DNA of 64,000 bases. Origin: Steinernema hermaphroditum (Eukaryota > Nematoda > Chromadorea > Rhabditida > Steinernematidae). A program made the translations under genes and the position numbers. The stretch covers positions 17,112,001 through 17,176,000 of the forward strand of contig CM059621.1 of the NCBI GenBank assembly GCA_030435675.1, written 5' to 3'. Under the pieces are notes generated by a model. That model was given only the letters and a program-made list of their open reading frames with translations, was not told the DNA's origin and searched no databases. This document shows, piece after piece, positions 1 to 10,540 of the stretch. Within the stretch, counting starts at the first letter, position 1; each line of letters begins with the position of its first letter.

Positions 1-154
1 CCACGACCAGAAAAATAAAAACTGTTCATATGTCAGTACCACAAAGATCTTTCACATAACCTCTCACAGTGGAACACACAATAAGGCTGATACTCGTTAG
101 CCTCAAACTGAGATTATTAGTTATAGGCTATGGATAATCTCTTCAGGGACTCAC

Positions 155-338
155 TTTTAATATCGTCTTGGAAGAAAACTCGTCTCTCGGAGTTTAGAGC
201 AGAAGACGGCTGTTGCTGCTGATTGGAGTTAGAAGCGCTGTAGAGGAGCGGCGACGACGCTCGACTACTGGGGGATCTGGACGACGTCCGAGCCGCCAAC
301 TCATTGGACGACGACGGGAAGAGAAGACTCGTCGATGT
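155..338 (-). CDS. Putative internal exon of a Ser-rich protein gene (partial)
   Basis: This 184-nt segment is open on the minus strand and bounded by good splice signals: an upstream acceptor ending GTTTCAG and a downstream donor AAAA|GTGAGT. It starts in phase 0 and ends in phase 1. The peptide is low-complexity and Ser/Gln rich; it contains TSSRSPSSRASSPLLYSASN, then a QQQQ run, and ends near RRVFFQDDIK. I do not recognise the family. Such tails are common in signalling and regulatory proteins. The nearest minus-strand exon upstream that I can support is 43145-43360, which ends in phase 0 and would join in frame. If they belong together the intron is about 42.8 kb. The rest of the gene would lie to the left of the window. 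No domain supports the call, so it rests on frame and splice sites only. Confidence 0.45.
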
Positions 339-2673
339 CTGAAACAGTCACGCTTAGGGCTGCTGCGTTGCTGTGCGGGGCGATAGAAAACATATGAAAA
401 CCATCGAGAAAAAGGCAAATAAGTTGTTTGTGCGCAGTGCGAAGACAGCGCGCGCGGCTTGAAGCAGATTTCGATTACTCAGGTTAGTGGAGTGCACGCC
501 ATCGACTTAATAGGATTGATGCCTCTGAGAGGCATGTTCAAGCACGTGGCGACTACGCGGCCGAATGGCCGTTTTAGGGTTGTAGAAGTTGCGGGATACG
601 TTGCCCTTTGAGAGGTCATCGGTGGTGACGCCTTTTCCCGGAGACAAAAATGACTCATTTTGCATTTTTAGAATGTTCATGTAGAAAAGAGTCGTAGATA
701 CAAATGTGGGACAAATAATATGTTACATTTCCCACGATTTATGTTTGCGAATACAAAAGAAAGTTAGTATAAAAAGGAATGTGATTGTTTACGATTAAAA
801 GATTGGTACATTTCGGGGTTGTAGTGGCGGGAGATTGTTTTTTTGCGGGTCTACACCCTTTGAAGCGATTTGTGGTGAACTTAGCGGGTCTGTGTCGTGA
901 CTCACGCGAAGGAGAACAGAAAAAAATCTCATAAAGAGAGGCTATACGGGACATATTATGTTTGATCCGCAGCAATTTCGGAATGCGAACATGCCCGAGG
1001 TGCTGCTCCTTGTCGAGGCTATAGCAAAAAGAGGAATTGAAAATTAGGCACCGTCGATCGATGGATCTCTTGATGAACCACCAATCACGATATTCTTGTG
1101 TAGATAGACGAATTCAACAGCAAAAATTTCGAACTATGGCTATTGGAAAAAAAGGTATTCTCATCAGCGTCAAGATAGAACCACTACTTGGACTAAGACT
1201 AATGGTTTTGGTATGTTTGACCATCATTTGGACTATAAACGAGCTAGGAACTGTTGGGTAGTAGTCCCCCTCCAGCGTCTGGACTGACTAGACGCCCCTT
1301 TTGTGTCTACGATTGTATATCTCCACCAGACCGGTCGTTCCGCCACATCTCAACAGTAACCAATTAGCATAAGTATTTATGCATAAGAGATAATGAATAC
1401 ACTGGTCCTGCAACGATTCCTCTTTAGCGGCGCATGAAAAAAAAACTTTTTCATTCAAGTGTTTAAAAAATCATAGAAAATGCAAAAACTCGTTCTGAAA
1501 ACAAAATATCGTCGAGCGCGAATTCAAAGGAACCCGAATGTGTGAAGGATGGAGCGCTAACGGCTGACAGTGGCGGGACCAGCGCGTAAACGATATTCAT
1601 CTGCGTTGCGCCGTGATAGAAGGCGGATTCAGGGCCGGGCTTCATATTCGAGCCCATTTGAAACCGTTCCAAATTCGGGTGTTCAATTTTCCTTCAGATT
1701 TTGTTAAAAATTCAAGCTTTTGAAAAATCTGTGAAATATAAAAATTTGTTCCCGAAACAGAAACACATCTGCGAAATAAGTATCATTAATGAATAGAAGG
1801 GATGCAAGGAAAAATGCCATGAGCCCCGGCTATATCCAACCGGCGAATTTATGCACTTGATGACGGCTAGTCCAACGTATACACGCAAAACAGGTCGGCT
1901 TATGAAGTTGTTCACAAAAATTTTTTTTCACAAAACTGTCTGCGCAAAGAACGCGACATCCTTTCCATCGTGGACTTATAGCCCGGATGGACTAATGGCA
2001 TTTTCCTGGATATCCTTCGACATCCTTGACAATCACAGCGGATCGTTCGTGAACACCATTTAACCGGAAACTGTTTCCGCAACTATAACTGGCCTCTTAA
2101 CTGGCCCTTTACGACGCCAAAAATGAAGATAAAACTACTGAGAAACATTCATTTTATGACAAACGAGATGCGAAGTTGTTGTATGTTTATTTCAGTTTAC
2201 GTAACCGCTTAAAATAACTCAATTGAGCCCTTCAACTCTTAATCCGAGCAGTTTCCAATGAAATTACCGCCTAAAGACGTCACCGTTTGGACACGCAAGC
2301 ACCTATAAAGCATGAACCAAAAATACAAGATAACCGTTAATGAAATCGTGAACTACATCACAAGCCAATTCCAAACGAGGAACTAAAGTTTCTTCGAATT
2401 CATGTGAGCGGAGCAATCCACTAAACCATCATTTATGATCACGTAAGCACCCACGCACATACATTATTCCTGGAAATGGTCATGCGACACATTCTCGCAC
2501 ACGGACATCCGTGGTTACTTCAAAGGGACATGGTTTTAGCTGTATGGCCAGATGCTTCCACGGCAAAGTTTGTTTATTTTCACGTCTCTATGATATTAAC
2601 TTGGAATGCAAAAAGAAACTGTTCTCAAAAATGATAACGCATCATTGATAAAGATAAAAAATAGCATTCGACA
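339..2673. other. Non-coding stretch, no gene seen
   Basis: AT-rich sequence without a convincing exon. Short open frames here lack splice sites or codon bias. It contains scattered CAAAAAT heptamers on the + strand, for example near 652, 1119, 1914, 2118 and 2319. Confidence 0.5.
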
Positions 2674-2675
2674 TA

Positions 2676-2942
2676 CAGGGTGCGGCAAATGTGTGTTTGT
2701 CAAAGTCTGTACAGTCTGTGAAGTCGACATTGTTCAGACGACTAGAAACGACGGTCAAAAATTTTCCAAAGTGTTTGAAGGCCTGAATCGAGGCAGCAGA
2801 AAGTGGCCACTTCGAAGCAAATCTGTGATATCCTACGTAGTTTTTGTAGTTCTTTCTTATGATATATGTTGTTTGTTTTACTTCGTTCACCACTTCGAGA
2901 TATGATCGATTTTCTGTGTTATAGAACTTTTGCCGCACCCTG
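2676..2942. mobile_element. Tc1/mariner-type MITE, 267 bp
   Basis: The left end reads CAGGGTGCGGCAAAT and the right end, reverse-complemented, reads CAGGGTGCGGCAAAAG. These are near-identical terminal inverted repeats, each flanked by a TA dinucleotide (2674-2675 and 2943-2944). TA target duplication with CAGGG-type ends is the signature of Tc1/mariner elements. No transposase motif is seen and the element is too short to encode one, so it is a non-autonomous derivative. Open frames of about 99 residues on both strands are incidental. Confidence 0.82.
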
Positions 2943-2944
2943 TA

Positions 2945-3477
2945 GAGTGAATTAGTATTTAGACTTCTTTTCTTGCTACGAACGCAAGTATAGGAAGCTG
3001 TGAAAATTTTAAGTTTAAGGTCCTGGTGAGATTGCCTCTAGGAACTTGGCAATTTAGTGGGAAAGTTACCAAAACAAGGTTACAAAAATGCAGCAAATAG
3101 GTATTTTGAGAGTGTTCCTGCATGTGATCATGGAGGATCATGAATATGCTTCGTGGTAGCGAAAGGTAAACAAAAATGTGATTTTTTAAGTCCACGAGAA
3201 GAGTTAAAAAAATGGTGCTGGGCACGGTGGCAACGCGTTGATGTGACGTAGAAGAACGACATTTATAATTCATGTGCATACACAAATCCTGGATGTTCCT
3301 GATTATTTTAAATGCTTCACTTGAAAACTCCTTCATCCGATAGCAGCATCATTAAAATAGAGATCGAGTTCTGAGAATCAAGCAAAGCTTCACTTTGCAA
3401 CAAATCAGCTTGAACTCGTGATTTGCTCTCATGCTCAAAAATACAGCGTAGTGAAGTAGTGATCCAAATTAACACAT
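2945..3477. other. Non-coding stretch between MITE and RTE element
   Basis: AT-rich sequence; no gene seen. It contains + strand CAAAAAT sites near 3085, 3172 and 3437. The minus-strand open frame at 2959-3336 has no codon bias or recognisable motif. Confidence 0.5.
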
Positions 3478-3487
3478 GAAATTCATT
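3478..3487 (+). repeat. Left target-site duplication of the RTE insertion
   Basis: GAAATTCATT here is repeated exactly at 6509-6518, bracketing the RTE element. It marks the 5' end of the insertion. Confidence 0.75.
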
Positions 3488-6400
3488 TCATTCCCCTGTC
3501 TGTCGTGGTGGTGAGCGGTCGGGTCCCTCCGTCGCTCTCATCTAGACAGCGGGGCTAGACTCAGAAGCATTGGAACCGCAGAGTCTAGTAATGTTCCACC
3601 CCCACCCGTTTCCTCGCGTTGTGCTTGGAACACTCAATGTGCGCCGGATGTCGTCAACGCCACGCCTCGTCGAGCTGCAGAAGGAGTTGGAGAAGACCAA
3701 CATCGACGTCATCGCCCTCACCGAGCACAGATGGAAGAACTTCGGCGCAATGGACCTGGAAGACTCGGATTTCTGCTTCTTCCACGCAGGACCAGAAGAT
3801 AACGCAAGCGCTTCGGGCACCGGATTCTTCTTGAAGAAACAACTGAAGCGCAACGTCCGACAGTTCCGCCAAGTCTCCTCGAGGATTTCTTATCTGGATC
3901 TCCAGTTCGAAGACCAAATCCTGCGCCTCTACTCTCTGTATGCGCCCGCGACGGGATCCAGAGGAATCGATGACGAAGAAGATGACGACGAAGAAGAAGA
4001 TGACTACGAAGCCTTTCTGGAGGAAATCCGGGCAGAACTGCGCCACGTTGGTATGCCGATAGGAGTCAACAGGGGTGCCAACGTTGGTGGATCGGGGGAA
4101 TCCAATCGACGGATAATCCCTGTTCTGCTCGGAGACATGAACGCGAAGATGGGCCGCAGAACCGATGAAGAAGATGCGATTGGCAACCATGGCTACGGCG
4201 AAAGAAACCGGCGCGGACAACTTCTGGTAGACCTCTGCGAAGATTTTCGGCTCCGGTCGGTCAACTCCTACTTCAAGAGCCGGCCTGGACGCAAATGGAC
4301 ATGGATCTCGCCGAACGGAAGATCGAAGAATTGTATTGACTACATTCTGGCTCCGAGAAGCATCCAATTCCGAAGTTCAAACGTCCTGGGCTCCTACAAC
4401 GCAGGCTCAGACCACCGGATTCTTCGAGCGACGATCCAATCTCCAACACCGAGGCTCTGGAGACAAGATCAGCCACCGAAGAAGAAGAAGACGTTGAATC
4501 GGGAGCTCTTCAAGATGGCAGTCGCCCTGAACCCGCCGAGGATCAACACAGAATCGCAAGAAGGATATGCCCAGCTCACCGAGTATGCCCATGAAGCCGC
4601 TGGGTTTGCCGAAGAAGATGAAGAAAAGAAGAACCGACTCAGCGCAAGAACAACCGATCTCCTGCGACAGAGGCACGTGCTTCGACGGCGACAAGTCACC
4701 ACCGACGACCGGATCGCCCTCACGGAGCTCAACAAGCTGATCCGCCGTGAGGTGCGCAACGACATCCACGAACATCACCGTCGCCTGGTGGAAGAAGCCG
4801 TGACGAACTGCAAGGGACTCAGGAAGGTTCGAGGCGAAGTCGCTACCGGCAGAAGAAGGATAGTTCAGCTGCGCGACAAGGATGGGAACCTCTGCTCGAC
4901 GAAGACACAGATTCACGAGGTCGTCAAGAACTTCTACGAAGAACTATACGCCTCCAGTGTGAACGTCGAATACGAAGCCTCCGAAGAGCCAGAAGAGTGT
5001 CCAGAAATCTTGCCGGGAGAAGTTGAAGAAGCGATGAGAAGAATGAAGACTGAAAGAAGCCCAGGGAGGGACAAGGTTACGGTTGAAATGCTGAAACTTG
5101 CGAAAGACAGTATTCTCGCCCCTCTGACCGGAATCCTGAACTGGTGCCTTAGAAACTGCGAGGTTCCCGAGAAGATGGCAGACGCGTCGACCATCCTACT
5201 GTTCAAGAAGGGAGATCCTATGCAGCTGAAGAACTACAGACCAATCTCCTTGCTCTCCGCCGTGTATAAGATCCTGACCAAGGTGATTGTCACTCGGATT
5301 GAGCGGATTTTGGATGCTGAGCAGCCAGAGGAGCAAGCGGGATTCCGAAGAAGCTATTCAACCGTGGACCACCTCCAAGCCGTGAATCTTCTGGTGGAAA
5401 AGACGCGTGAATACCGGCTGCCGCTCTTCGTCGCTTTCGTCGACTTTGAGAAGGCGTTCGACTCCGTGGAAATCAACGCTGTGTGGAACGCGATCAAACG
5501 TCAAGGAGTTCCGGCGGCGATCATCAACCTGCTGCGGAAGATCTATGATCAAGCCGCGTCCTACGTCCAAATTGGTGAAGAACGTGTGCCGATCAAGATC
5601 CAGCGAGGAGTCCGCCAGGGCGATACGATCAGCCCAAAACTCTTCACGGCGACGCTCGAAGAAATCTTCAGAGAGCTCGACTGGGAAGACTTCGGGATCA
5701 ACATCAACGGCCGGAAGCTCTCGAATCTACGCTTCGCAGACGACATCGCGCTGATCGCCAACACGGAAGAAGAGCTGCAACAGATGGTGACAGAACTCGA
5801 CGAAGTGTCCCGAAGAAGCGGCCTCAAGATGAACAGGGAGAAGACGAAGATCCTGGCAACAGAAGAAGCGTCGATTCTCGTGAACGGAGAAGAAATCGAG
5901 CAAGTCGAAGCTTTCGTTTACCTGGGACAGGAAGTCAGGCTGAGAAGAGACCACTCCAAGGAGATCAACAGAAGAATTCAAAGCGGATGGAACGTTTTCA
6001 GGAAGTACAAGGACTTTCTGACTTCCAGAAACGTCCTGATGCGATGGAAACGAAAACTCTTCGATCAGTGCGTCCTTCCCGCCATGCTCTACGGTTCCGA
6101 AACTTGGTCGCTCACGAAATCAGCGCGGAAGAGGCTTGCGACCGCTCAGCGAAGGATGGAACGCAGAATGGCCGGAGTCCGTCTAATAGACAAGAGGACC
6201 AATGAGTGGCTCCGAGGCGTCACGAAGGTGAAGGACATCGACGAAGCGGCAAGAAGAAGGAAGTGGAACTTCGCCTGGAAGATGGCGAACGGAAGCCCGG
6301 AAAAGTGGTACAACCAACTCGAAGAATGGCGCCCGCCTGTGAAGAGACCTCTCGGAAGACCTCGAACCCGATGGAGCGATGACTTAACGAAGACACTGGG

Positions 6401-6508
6401 TAGCAAAAGATGGAGGCACCGTGCGCGTCAAGAAGCCAGAGGGCGTTGGATAGATTTGGGGTGCGACAACATGTAATATGTTAGATATCGCAATAAATTC
6501 GTAAATTC
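3488..6508 (+). mobile_element. Full-length RTE-clade non-LTR retrotransposon
   Basis: A 3.02 kb element flanked by a 10-bp exact target-site duplication. It has a short 5' leader of about 100 bp, one uninterrupted ORF and a very short AT-rich 3' tail (GCAATAAATTCGTAAATTC) directly after the stop codon, which is typical of RTE elements. The single ORF with apurinic-type endonuclease followed by reverse transcriptase, and no RNase H, fits the RTE clade. There are no in-frame stops or frameshifts and it lacks the CAAAAAT heptamers that litter the flanking DNA, so the insertion is probably recent. Confidence 0.9.
3591..6476 (+). CDS. RTE retrotransposon endonuclease-reverse transcriptase
   Basis: A 961-residue protein from the first ATG; the frame is open slightly further upstream but without an ATG. 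The N-terminal part is an endonuclease/exonuclease/phosphatase domain: TLN near residue 16, TEHRW near 44, GDMN near 181, IDYI, and the catalytic SDH at about 273-275. A strongly acidic insert (DDEEDDDEEEDD) lies inside this domain. The reverse transcriptase follows: FKKGD and NYRPISLL, EQAGFR, the catalytic FVDFEKAFDS block, GVRQGDTISP and FADD at about 715-718, which replaces the usual YADD. The C-terminal part has YGSETW and a KRPLGRPRTRW motif typical of RTE proteins. The protein would nick genomic DNA and copy element RNA at the nick by target-primed reverse transcription in the nucleus. All catalytic residues that I can place are present, so the copy could be active. Confidence 0.95.
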   Translation: MFHPHPFPRVVLGTLNVRRMSSTPRLVELQKELEKTNIDVIALTEHRWKNFGAMDLEDSDFCFFHAGPEDNASASGTGFFLKKQLKRNVRQFRQVSSRISYLDLQFEDQILRLYSLYAPATGSRGIDDEEDDDEEEDDYEAFLEEIRAELRHVGMPIGVNRGANVGGSGESNRRIIPVLLGDMNAKMGRRTDEEDAIGNHGYGERNRRGQLLVDLCEDFRLRSVNSYFKSRPGRKWTWISPNGRSKNCIDYILAPRSIQFRSSNVLGSYNAGSDHRILRATIQSPTPRLWRQDQPPKKKKTLNRELFKMAVALNPPRINTESQEGYAQLTEYAHEAAGFAEEDEEKKNRLSARTTDLLRQRHVLRRRQVTTDDRIALTELNKLIRREVRNDIHEHHRRLVEEAVTNCKGLRKVRGEVATGRRRIVQLRDKDGNLCSTKTQIHEVVKNFYEELYASSVNVEYEASEEPEECPEILPGEVEEAMRRMKTERSPGRDKVTVEMLKLAKDSILAPLTGILNWCLRNCEVPEKMADASTILLFKKGDPMQLKNYRPISLLSAVYKILTKVIVTRIERILDAEQPEEQAGFRRSYSTVDHLQAVNLLVEKTREYRLPLFVAFVDFEKAFDSVEINAVWNAIKRQGVPAAIINLLRKIYDQAASYVQIGEERVPIKIQRGVRQGDTISPKLFTATLEEIFRELDWEDFGININGRKLSNLRFADDIALIANTEEELQQMVTELDEVSRRSGLKMNREKTKILATEEASILVNGEEIEQVEAFVYLGQEVRLRRDHSKEINRRIQSGWNVFRKYKDFLTSRNVLMRWKRKLFDQCVLPAMLYGSETWSLTKSARKRLATAQRRMERRMAGVRLIDKRTNEWLRGVTKVKDIDEAARRRKWNFAWKMANGSPEKWYNQLEEWRPPVKRPLGRPRTRWSDDLTKTLGSKRWRHRARQEARGRWIDLGCDNM

Positions 6509-6518
6509 GAAATTCATT
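6509..6518 (+). repeat. Right target-site duplication of the RTE insertion
   Basis: An exact copy of GAAATTCATT at 3478-3487, directly after the AT-rich tail of the element. Confidence 0.75.
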
Positions 6519-6565
6519 CCATCAACTGCCACTCATTTATTAAGGTTACTTACATCAGATCTAAA

Positions 6566-6622
6566 AAATATTGGGTTGTTAAGTTGAAGTTTTTTCAACT
6601 TTCAACTAAGAACCCAATATTT
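6566..6622. repeat. Near-perfect hairpin of about 57 nt
   Basis: AAATATTGGGTT on the left pairs with AACCCAATATTT on the right, and the arms continue inward through AAGTTGAA and TTCAACT. It could be two mariner-like ends fused without an interior, flanked by TA, or a small structured RNA precursor. The sequence alone does not decide. Confidence 0.5.
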
Positions 6623-6795
6623 CATATTTTATATATTAGGGAGTATGTGGACCACGTGCAAAAATAATACGCAGGCAGATATGGTAAAGGCCGTTAGTAA
6701 TGAACAACCTGGCCAACCACCGATCAAAAATCACTATAAACAATGAGAACAATGCTCGGCATTGCCACATTCAGTTTGCCTGAAAACTTGGAAAC

Positions 6796-7262
6796 GCTTT
6801 TGAAACAGAGATGCCGACTCGGGTTGATTTCGCAATCGGAGCCGAGCCGCGAGCCGGCTCGGGCTCGCGATTTCGCAATCCGAGCCGGCTCAGGCTCGGC
6901 TCGGGTTGGCTCCGAGCCGACCGTGAGCCGACAATATATACTAGGGAAAATTTCGATCGTTCGCGGGGAGCGGTAATAAGGGCGCAGACGACAAGAGACA
7001 ATTGGCATACAGCGGCGAAGCAACGGGCATCCGATTTTCTCTCGTCGTCTGCTACCGCTCCCCGCGAACAGTCGGAATTTTCCCTAGTATATATGGCGGT
7101 CACCCGGCTCGGGTTCGGCTCAAGCCTACCCGAGCCGAGCCTGAGCCGGCTCGGGTTTCACGAGCCGAGCCCGAGCTGGGTGGTCCGAGCCGGCTCGGCT
7201 CGGGCTTGGCTCAGAGGCTCCGGCTCGGCTCAGGCTCAGTTGGCATCTCTGTTTTGAAAGCA
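6796..7262. mobile_element. GC-rich foldback MITE built of GAGCCG repeats
   Basis: Inverted ends GCTTTTGAAACAGAGATGCC (left) and its near match reverse-complemented at 7242-7262 (18 of 20 by eye). The arms are dense in GAGCCG/CGGCTC units. An inner inverted pair follows, ACTAGGGAAAATTTCGATCG against CGGAATTTTCCCTAGT, together with GTTCGCGGGGAGCGGTA against TACCGCTCCCCGCGAAC. The whole 470 bp is therefore nearly palindromic. No transposase is present and the open frames inside are by-products of the GC-rich repeats. A fragment of the same family sits at 38450-38495. Confidence 0.78.
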
Positions 7263-9099
7263 GTTTTCTAATCAGAACGAGACTTACGCAACGGTTAAGT
7301 ATTCTTTTTATCTTGCGCACATCGATCTATCTACGTGTGAGAGGCACCGCTGATCGATTTCATAATCTCATTGATCCGAAAGAATTGGTAAAAATGACTA
7401 ACTGCCAGAAAATAAAGTCTGTAGGAGATATCCCCATCCATGCTGTGTGCGCACCTGTGGAACGATTCAGTTCGAGCAAATGCGGATAGCGTTCACAAAA
7501 ATACTAGACTACGTTAGACTAAGGATTTCCGTAAATTGCAGACTGCAACCAGCGGATATAGTTTTTAAAATTGTTCAAAAGATCCGAAACTTACTGCGCA
7601 AAAATGCAAACAGAAGGCTAAGCCCTACGACGGACAAAAGAAAAAACCTCTTCACTGTAACAGTATCGTTCATACTACGGTGACCGTGACAACTTCGTTC
7701 TCCCCAAAGATGTTCCGTTTCGGTTAACTAATAACCAGTATCCGAACACCTACCGACCCTTTCCACTTTCGACCAAAATAGCTAAGCTCCTGCTGTATAC
7801 AAGTGTTACTATTATCACCGTCTGCACTCCCTGGAAGAACCAATTATCAAACAGAAATGGAGTCGACTTTAAATATGCTGAAAACAAATGTCGTTTCAGA
7901 TGTCGTAAGCCGGGGTTTCTGGTAGTCGGATCGATCATTGAGCCAACAGCGATGGCCAAAAATGACCGCACACTCAACTCATTTCTCACAGAGGACGATC
8001 CGACCTATAGCTACCAGCACAAATGAAAGACGACGAAAGCAAAATAACGGTGAAATAACCACTTTGACTCATTACTGAAGTAATCAATTCTCCACATAAC
8101 CCAATTCTCTAGTGACGCAGAAGGGAGCTATACAATAAACACAAAACCGCTGAAAATATTGGAAAGTATCTAATATCACTGAAGCAAATGAAAATCAAAC
8201 CAAGTTAGGGCGATATGCATTAGGTATCTTTTGTAGCGATGCAAAAATGTGAGAACATATTCAGAGGGCGGTCAGCATGTTGGCTTCTCCTAATGCCCAA
8301 TAATGCACATCATGTCTTTAAATAACAAAATTTCTGTTCTCGAACACTTCCGCCTTGCCAAACAAACAGTAACTGACCGTGTTGATTGGTTGATGTTCAA
8401 AAATTTTCTGTATTCTTCAAAATATGTAACAAACAGATGTTAAAAATACACAGAAAAATGATTAAGGAACTAATTTATTTTATATTCCTATTGCGTAATC
8501 ATTGGCAAACGCAGAGAAAAAAAAATCGATGAATAAACCTCAGTTAGTCAAAAATTATCGCCTTCACTGTGATCGACCAAAAAATCTGTCACAGTTTAAG
8601 ATGGCACTCGGAATTGAAATGATGTTGTAATGATGCTATATTACCAAAAATTTACCTAAGGTATTTAAAGTATTCGTGCACTTTAGGGTATTCACAGCTT
8701 CTACAACAACTGAAGAGCCTAGCTAAAAAGCTGAAAGACATGACTGGATCTACCATAAATTCAAATCACGTGGAAAAGCATGTCCCTGCGACAACAAAAG
8801 CCATTCCCTAAAATAACCCAATTTCGCGTTCTCATGCACTTGTGCCTTTCCAAACAAAGAAAATCGATATTCACAATAGCCACTCTAACACCGAGAATCC
8901 TTACAACCATTCACAATACAACTTACATCTTCTCCATAATCCTCTAATCCGTTCTGAAAGATGATCATCCTCTCGTGTCAGTTAAGTCAAGCCGAGACAA
9001 ATCTCCCCATTTGAATAGTTGGCATTGAATGCCATTGAAACAGAGAAGTGCGCATCTCACCCATTACTTCTCACCCAACTATGTATAATTTATCCACCC
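7263..9099. other. Non-coding stretch
   Basis: AT-rich; no convincing exon. It holds one R-family fragment (7912-8026) and CAAAAAT sites near 7495, 7600, 7958, 8240, 8398, 8549 and 8644. Confidence 0.5.
7912..8026 (-). repeat. R-family dispersed repeat, diverged copy
   Basis: Matches the 3' part of the longest R copy (31750-32245) over the blocks TTCTGG, CGATCATTG, GCCAACA, ACTCAACTCATT and CACAAATGAAA. The consensus block GGCCGAGAACGACC reads GGCCAAAAATGACC here, which creates a CAAAAAT heptamer. Confidence 0.6.
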
Positions 9100-9400
9100 T
9101 AAAATAAGCACGAGAACGCGGGAAAATCGGACGAAGAAGCCCTCCCGGAAGAAGGCACCAGGCGCATTTGCAATTAATAAAACGCGCGCGTCCCGAAGGG
9201 TCAATTGGTTTTATTAGGACGCGCGCACGGAAAAAGGGTGCAATGTGCGCGTTTCGCGCATTTATTAGCGCAATCATAATTTGCGTTTCCGGGTGTTGCG
9301 CCGCCGTTGCGCTAATATGGAACGTGGAAATTAAACGGCTTCTCGGGATGGAATCAGTAGTCCTGAACGAGAATGGCAAAACCTATGAATTCAGTGAGTG
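9100..9400. promoter_or_regulatory. GC-rich island with homeodomain-like sites, candidate enhancer
   Basis: A discrete GC- and CpG-rich block in AT-rich surroundings, free of the CAAAAAT heptamer. AATAAAACGCGCGCGTCC is followed by its inverted partner around GGTTTTATTAGGACGCGCGC. TTTATTAG occurs twice and AATTAA or CTAAT cores several times, resembling Hox/Cdx-type binding sites. Open frames on both strands show no splice sites. The regulatory role is inferred. Confidence 0.35.
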
Positions 9401-9554
9401 AGCGGCACCTGCATCATATATAACATGACAGGGACAATTTCAACGAAGGACAAAAATTTGAATCTGGCAGGATGATAAAAGACGAGTGTATCAACCGAAC
9501 AAAAATCAGGTAAAATAAAAGAACCGAAAGAAATAAAAAAAATCAAATGACAGA

Positions 9555-10075
9555 AGACAAATGATTACTGAGCAACCGAGCAAAAATACATAGATTTATG
9601 GCAAGCACTCAATAAAGGAGACGCTCCCTCACAATGGACTCGCATGCCACAAGAGATGTTACCAGGAAAGATAATCAGCAACAAAGGATATAAAGAGGAA
9701 CCTGATCTCTGGTTTGTGAATGACTCACTCTGAAAACAAAAACATGCAGCAATTCGATAAATACACGCGTCGATAAAAAATTTAAATCTAAAAAGATGAC
9801 AAAAGAAACGAGCACCAGAGCAAAAATGTATAGATTTGTTGTGCATTCCATTGTACATTGTCGTTAATCGAAATTAATAGAAGTTGCCTTTGCAAAAATT
9901 TAAATGTAACGAGATGACAGAAGACAATTGGTTACTGAGCAACCAAGCAAAAATATATAGATTTATTGCAAGGACCGAATGAAGGAGAAGCACCCTCACA
10001 ATAGCCTCACATGCCGTAATAGGTCCCAGGAAAGATCATCAGCAACATAGGATATAAAGAGGAGCCTGATCTCCT
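9555..10075. repeat. Three diverged local repeat units
   Basis: Units near 9560-9720, 9795-9850 and 9910-10075 share GATGACA..AGA, GAGCAACC.AGCAAAAATA, TATAGATTTAT, and a tail GGATATAAAGAGGA.CCTGATCTC. No coding potential is seen. Confidence 0.6.
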
Positions 10076-10540
10076 CTTTGGAACCGTGACAAATAGTTCC
10101 AAAAATAGAAATATATATTTCATAACACTTTTTTTTCTTGTTATAATGTAGGTCTTCATATGATATGTGTCTGGGAGGTCATTTCCGAAAAGGGAAGAGA
10201 AGCAGTGACAACGGTTCTTCGTTGTGCATTATGAGATATCTTGCATGGTGAGTGCCATTGTTTCAATAGTAAATGAAATGAAATCAATGTTTTTTCTAGA
10301 CTTCTGCCTAAAGTGTCCTTTAACACCGTAGCACATTCATATCCAAGATGTGCCAAAAATGGCAATAAGTTAAAAGATAGAACTGTAGAGAGACTATAGT
10401 ATGAAAGTTATTTTTGAGGACATTCAATTTCGGTCGGTTTCCGTTTTTCATTTTCCAACCGGATGAAGGGCACCAAAAATGAATTTTGAGACTTTTTATC
10501 TAGATTCTGTTTTTTGGCGCGCTCAAAAAGTTCATAAAAG
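10076..10540. other. Non-coding stretch
   Basis: No gene seen. It contains a TCTAGACTTCTGCCTAAAG motif that recurs in variants near 11053, 11165 and 30200. Confidence 0.45.

Noticed and set aside
2606..2938. Two about 99-residue frames at 2.6-2.9 kb
   Set aside because: They lie within the mariner-type MITE and read through its inverted ends; no transposase motif.
3654..4367. 237-codon minus-strand frame inside the RTE element
   Set aside because: Antisense shadow of the endonuclease region of the intact retrotransposon ORF.
6743..7320. Several 80-150 residue frames at 6.7-7.3 kb
   Set aside because: They are translations of GAGCCG repeats in the foldback element.
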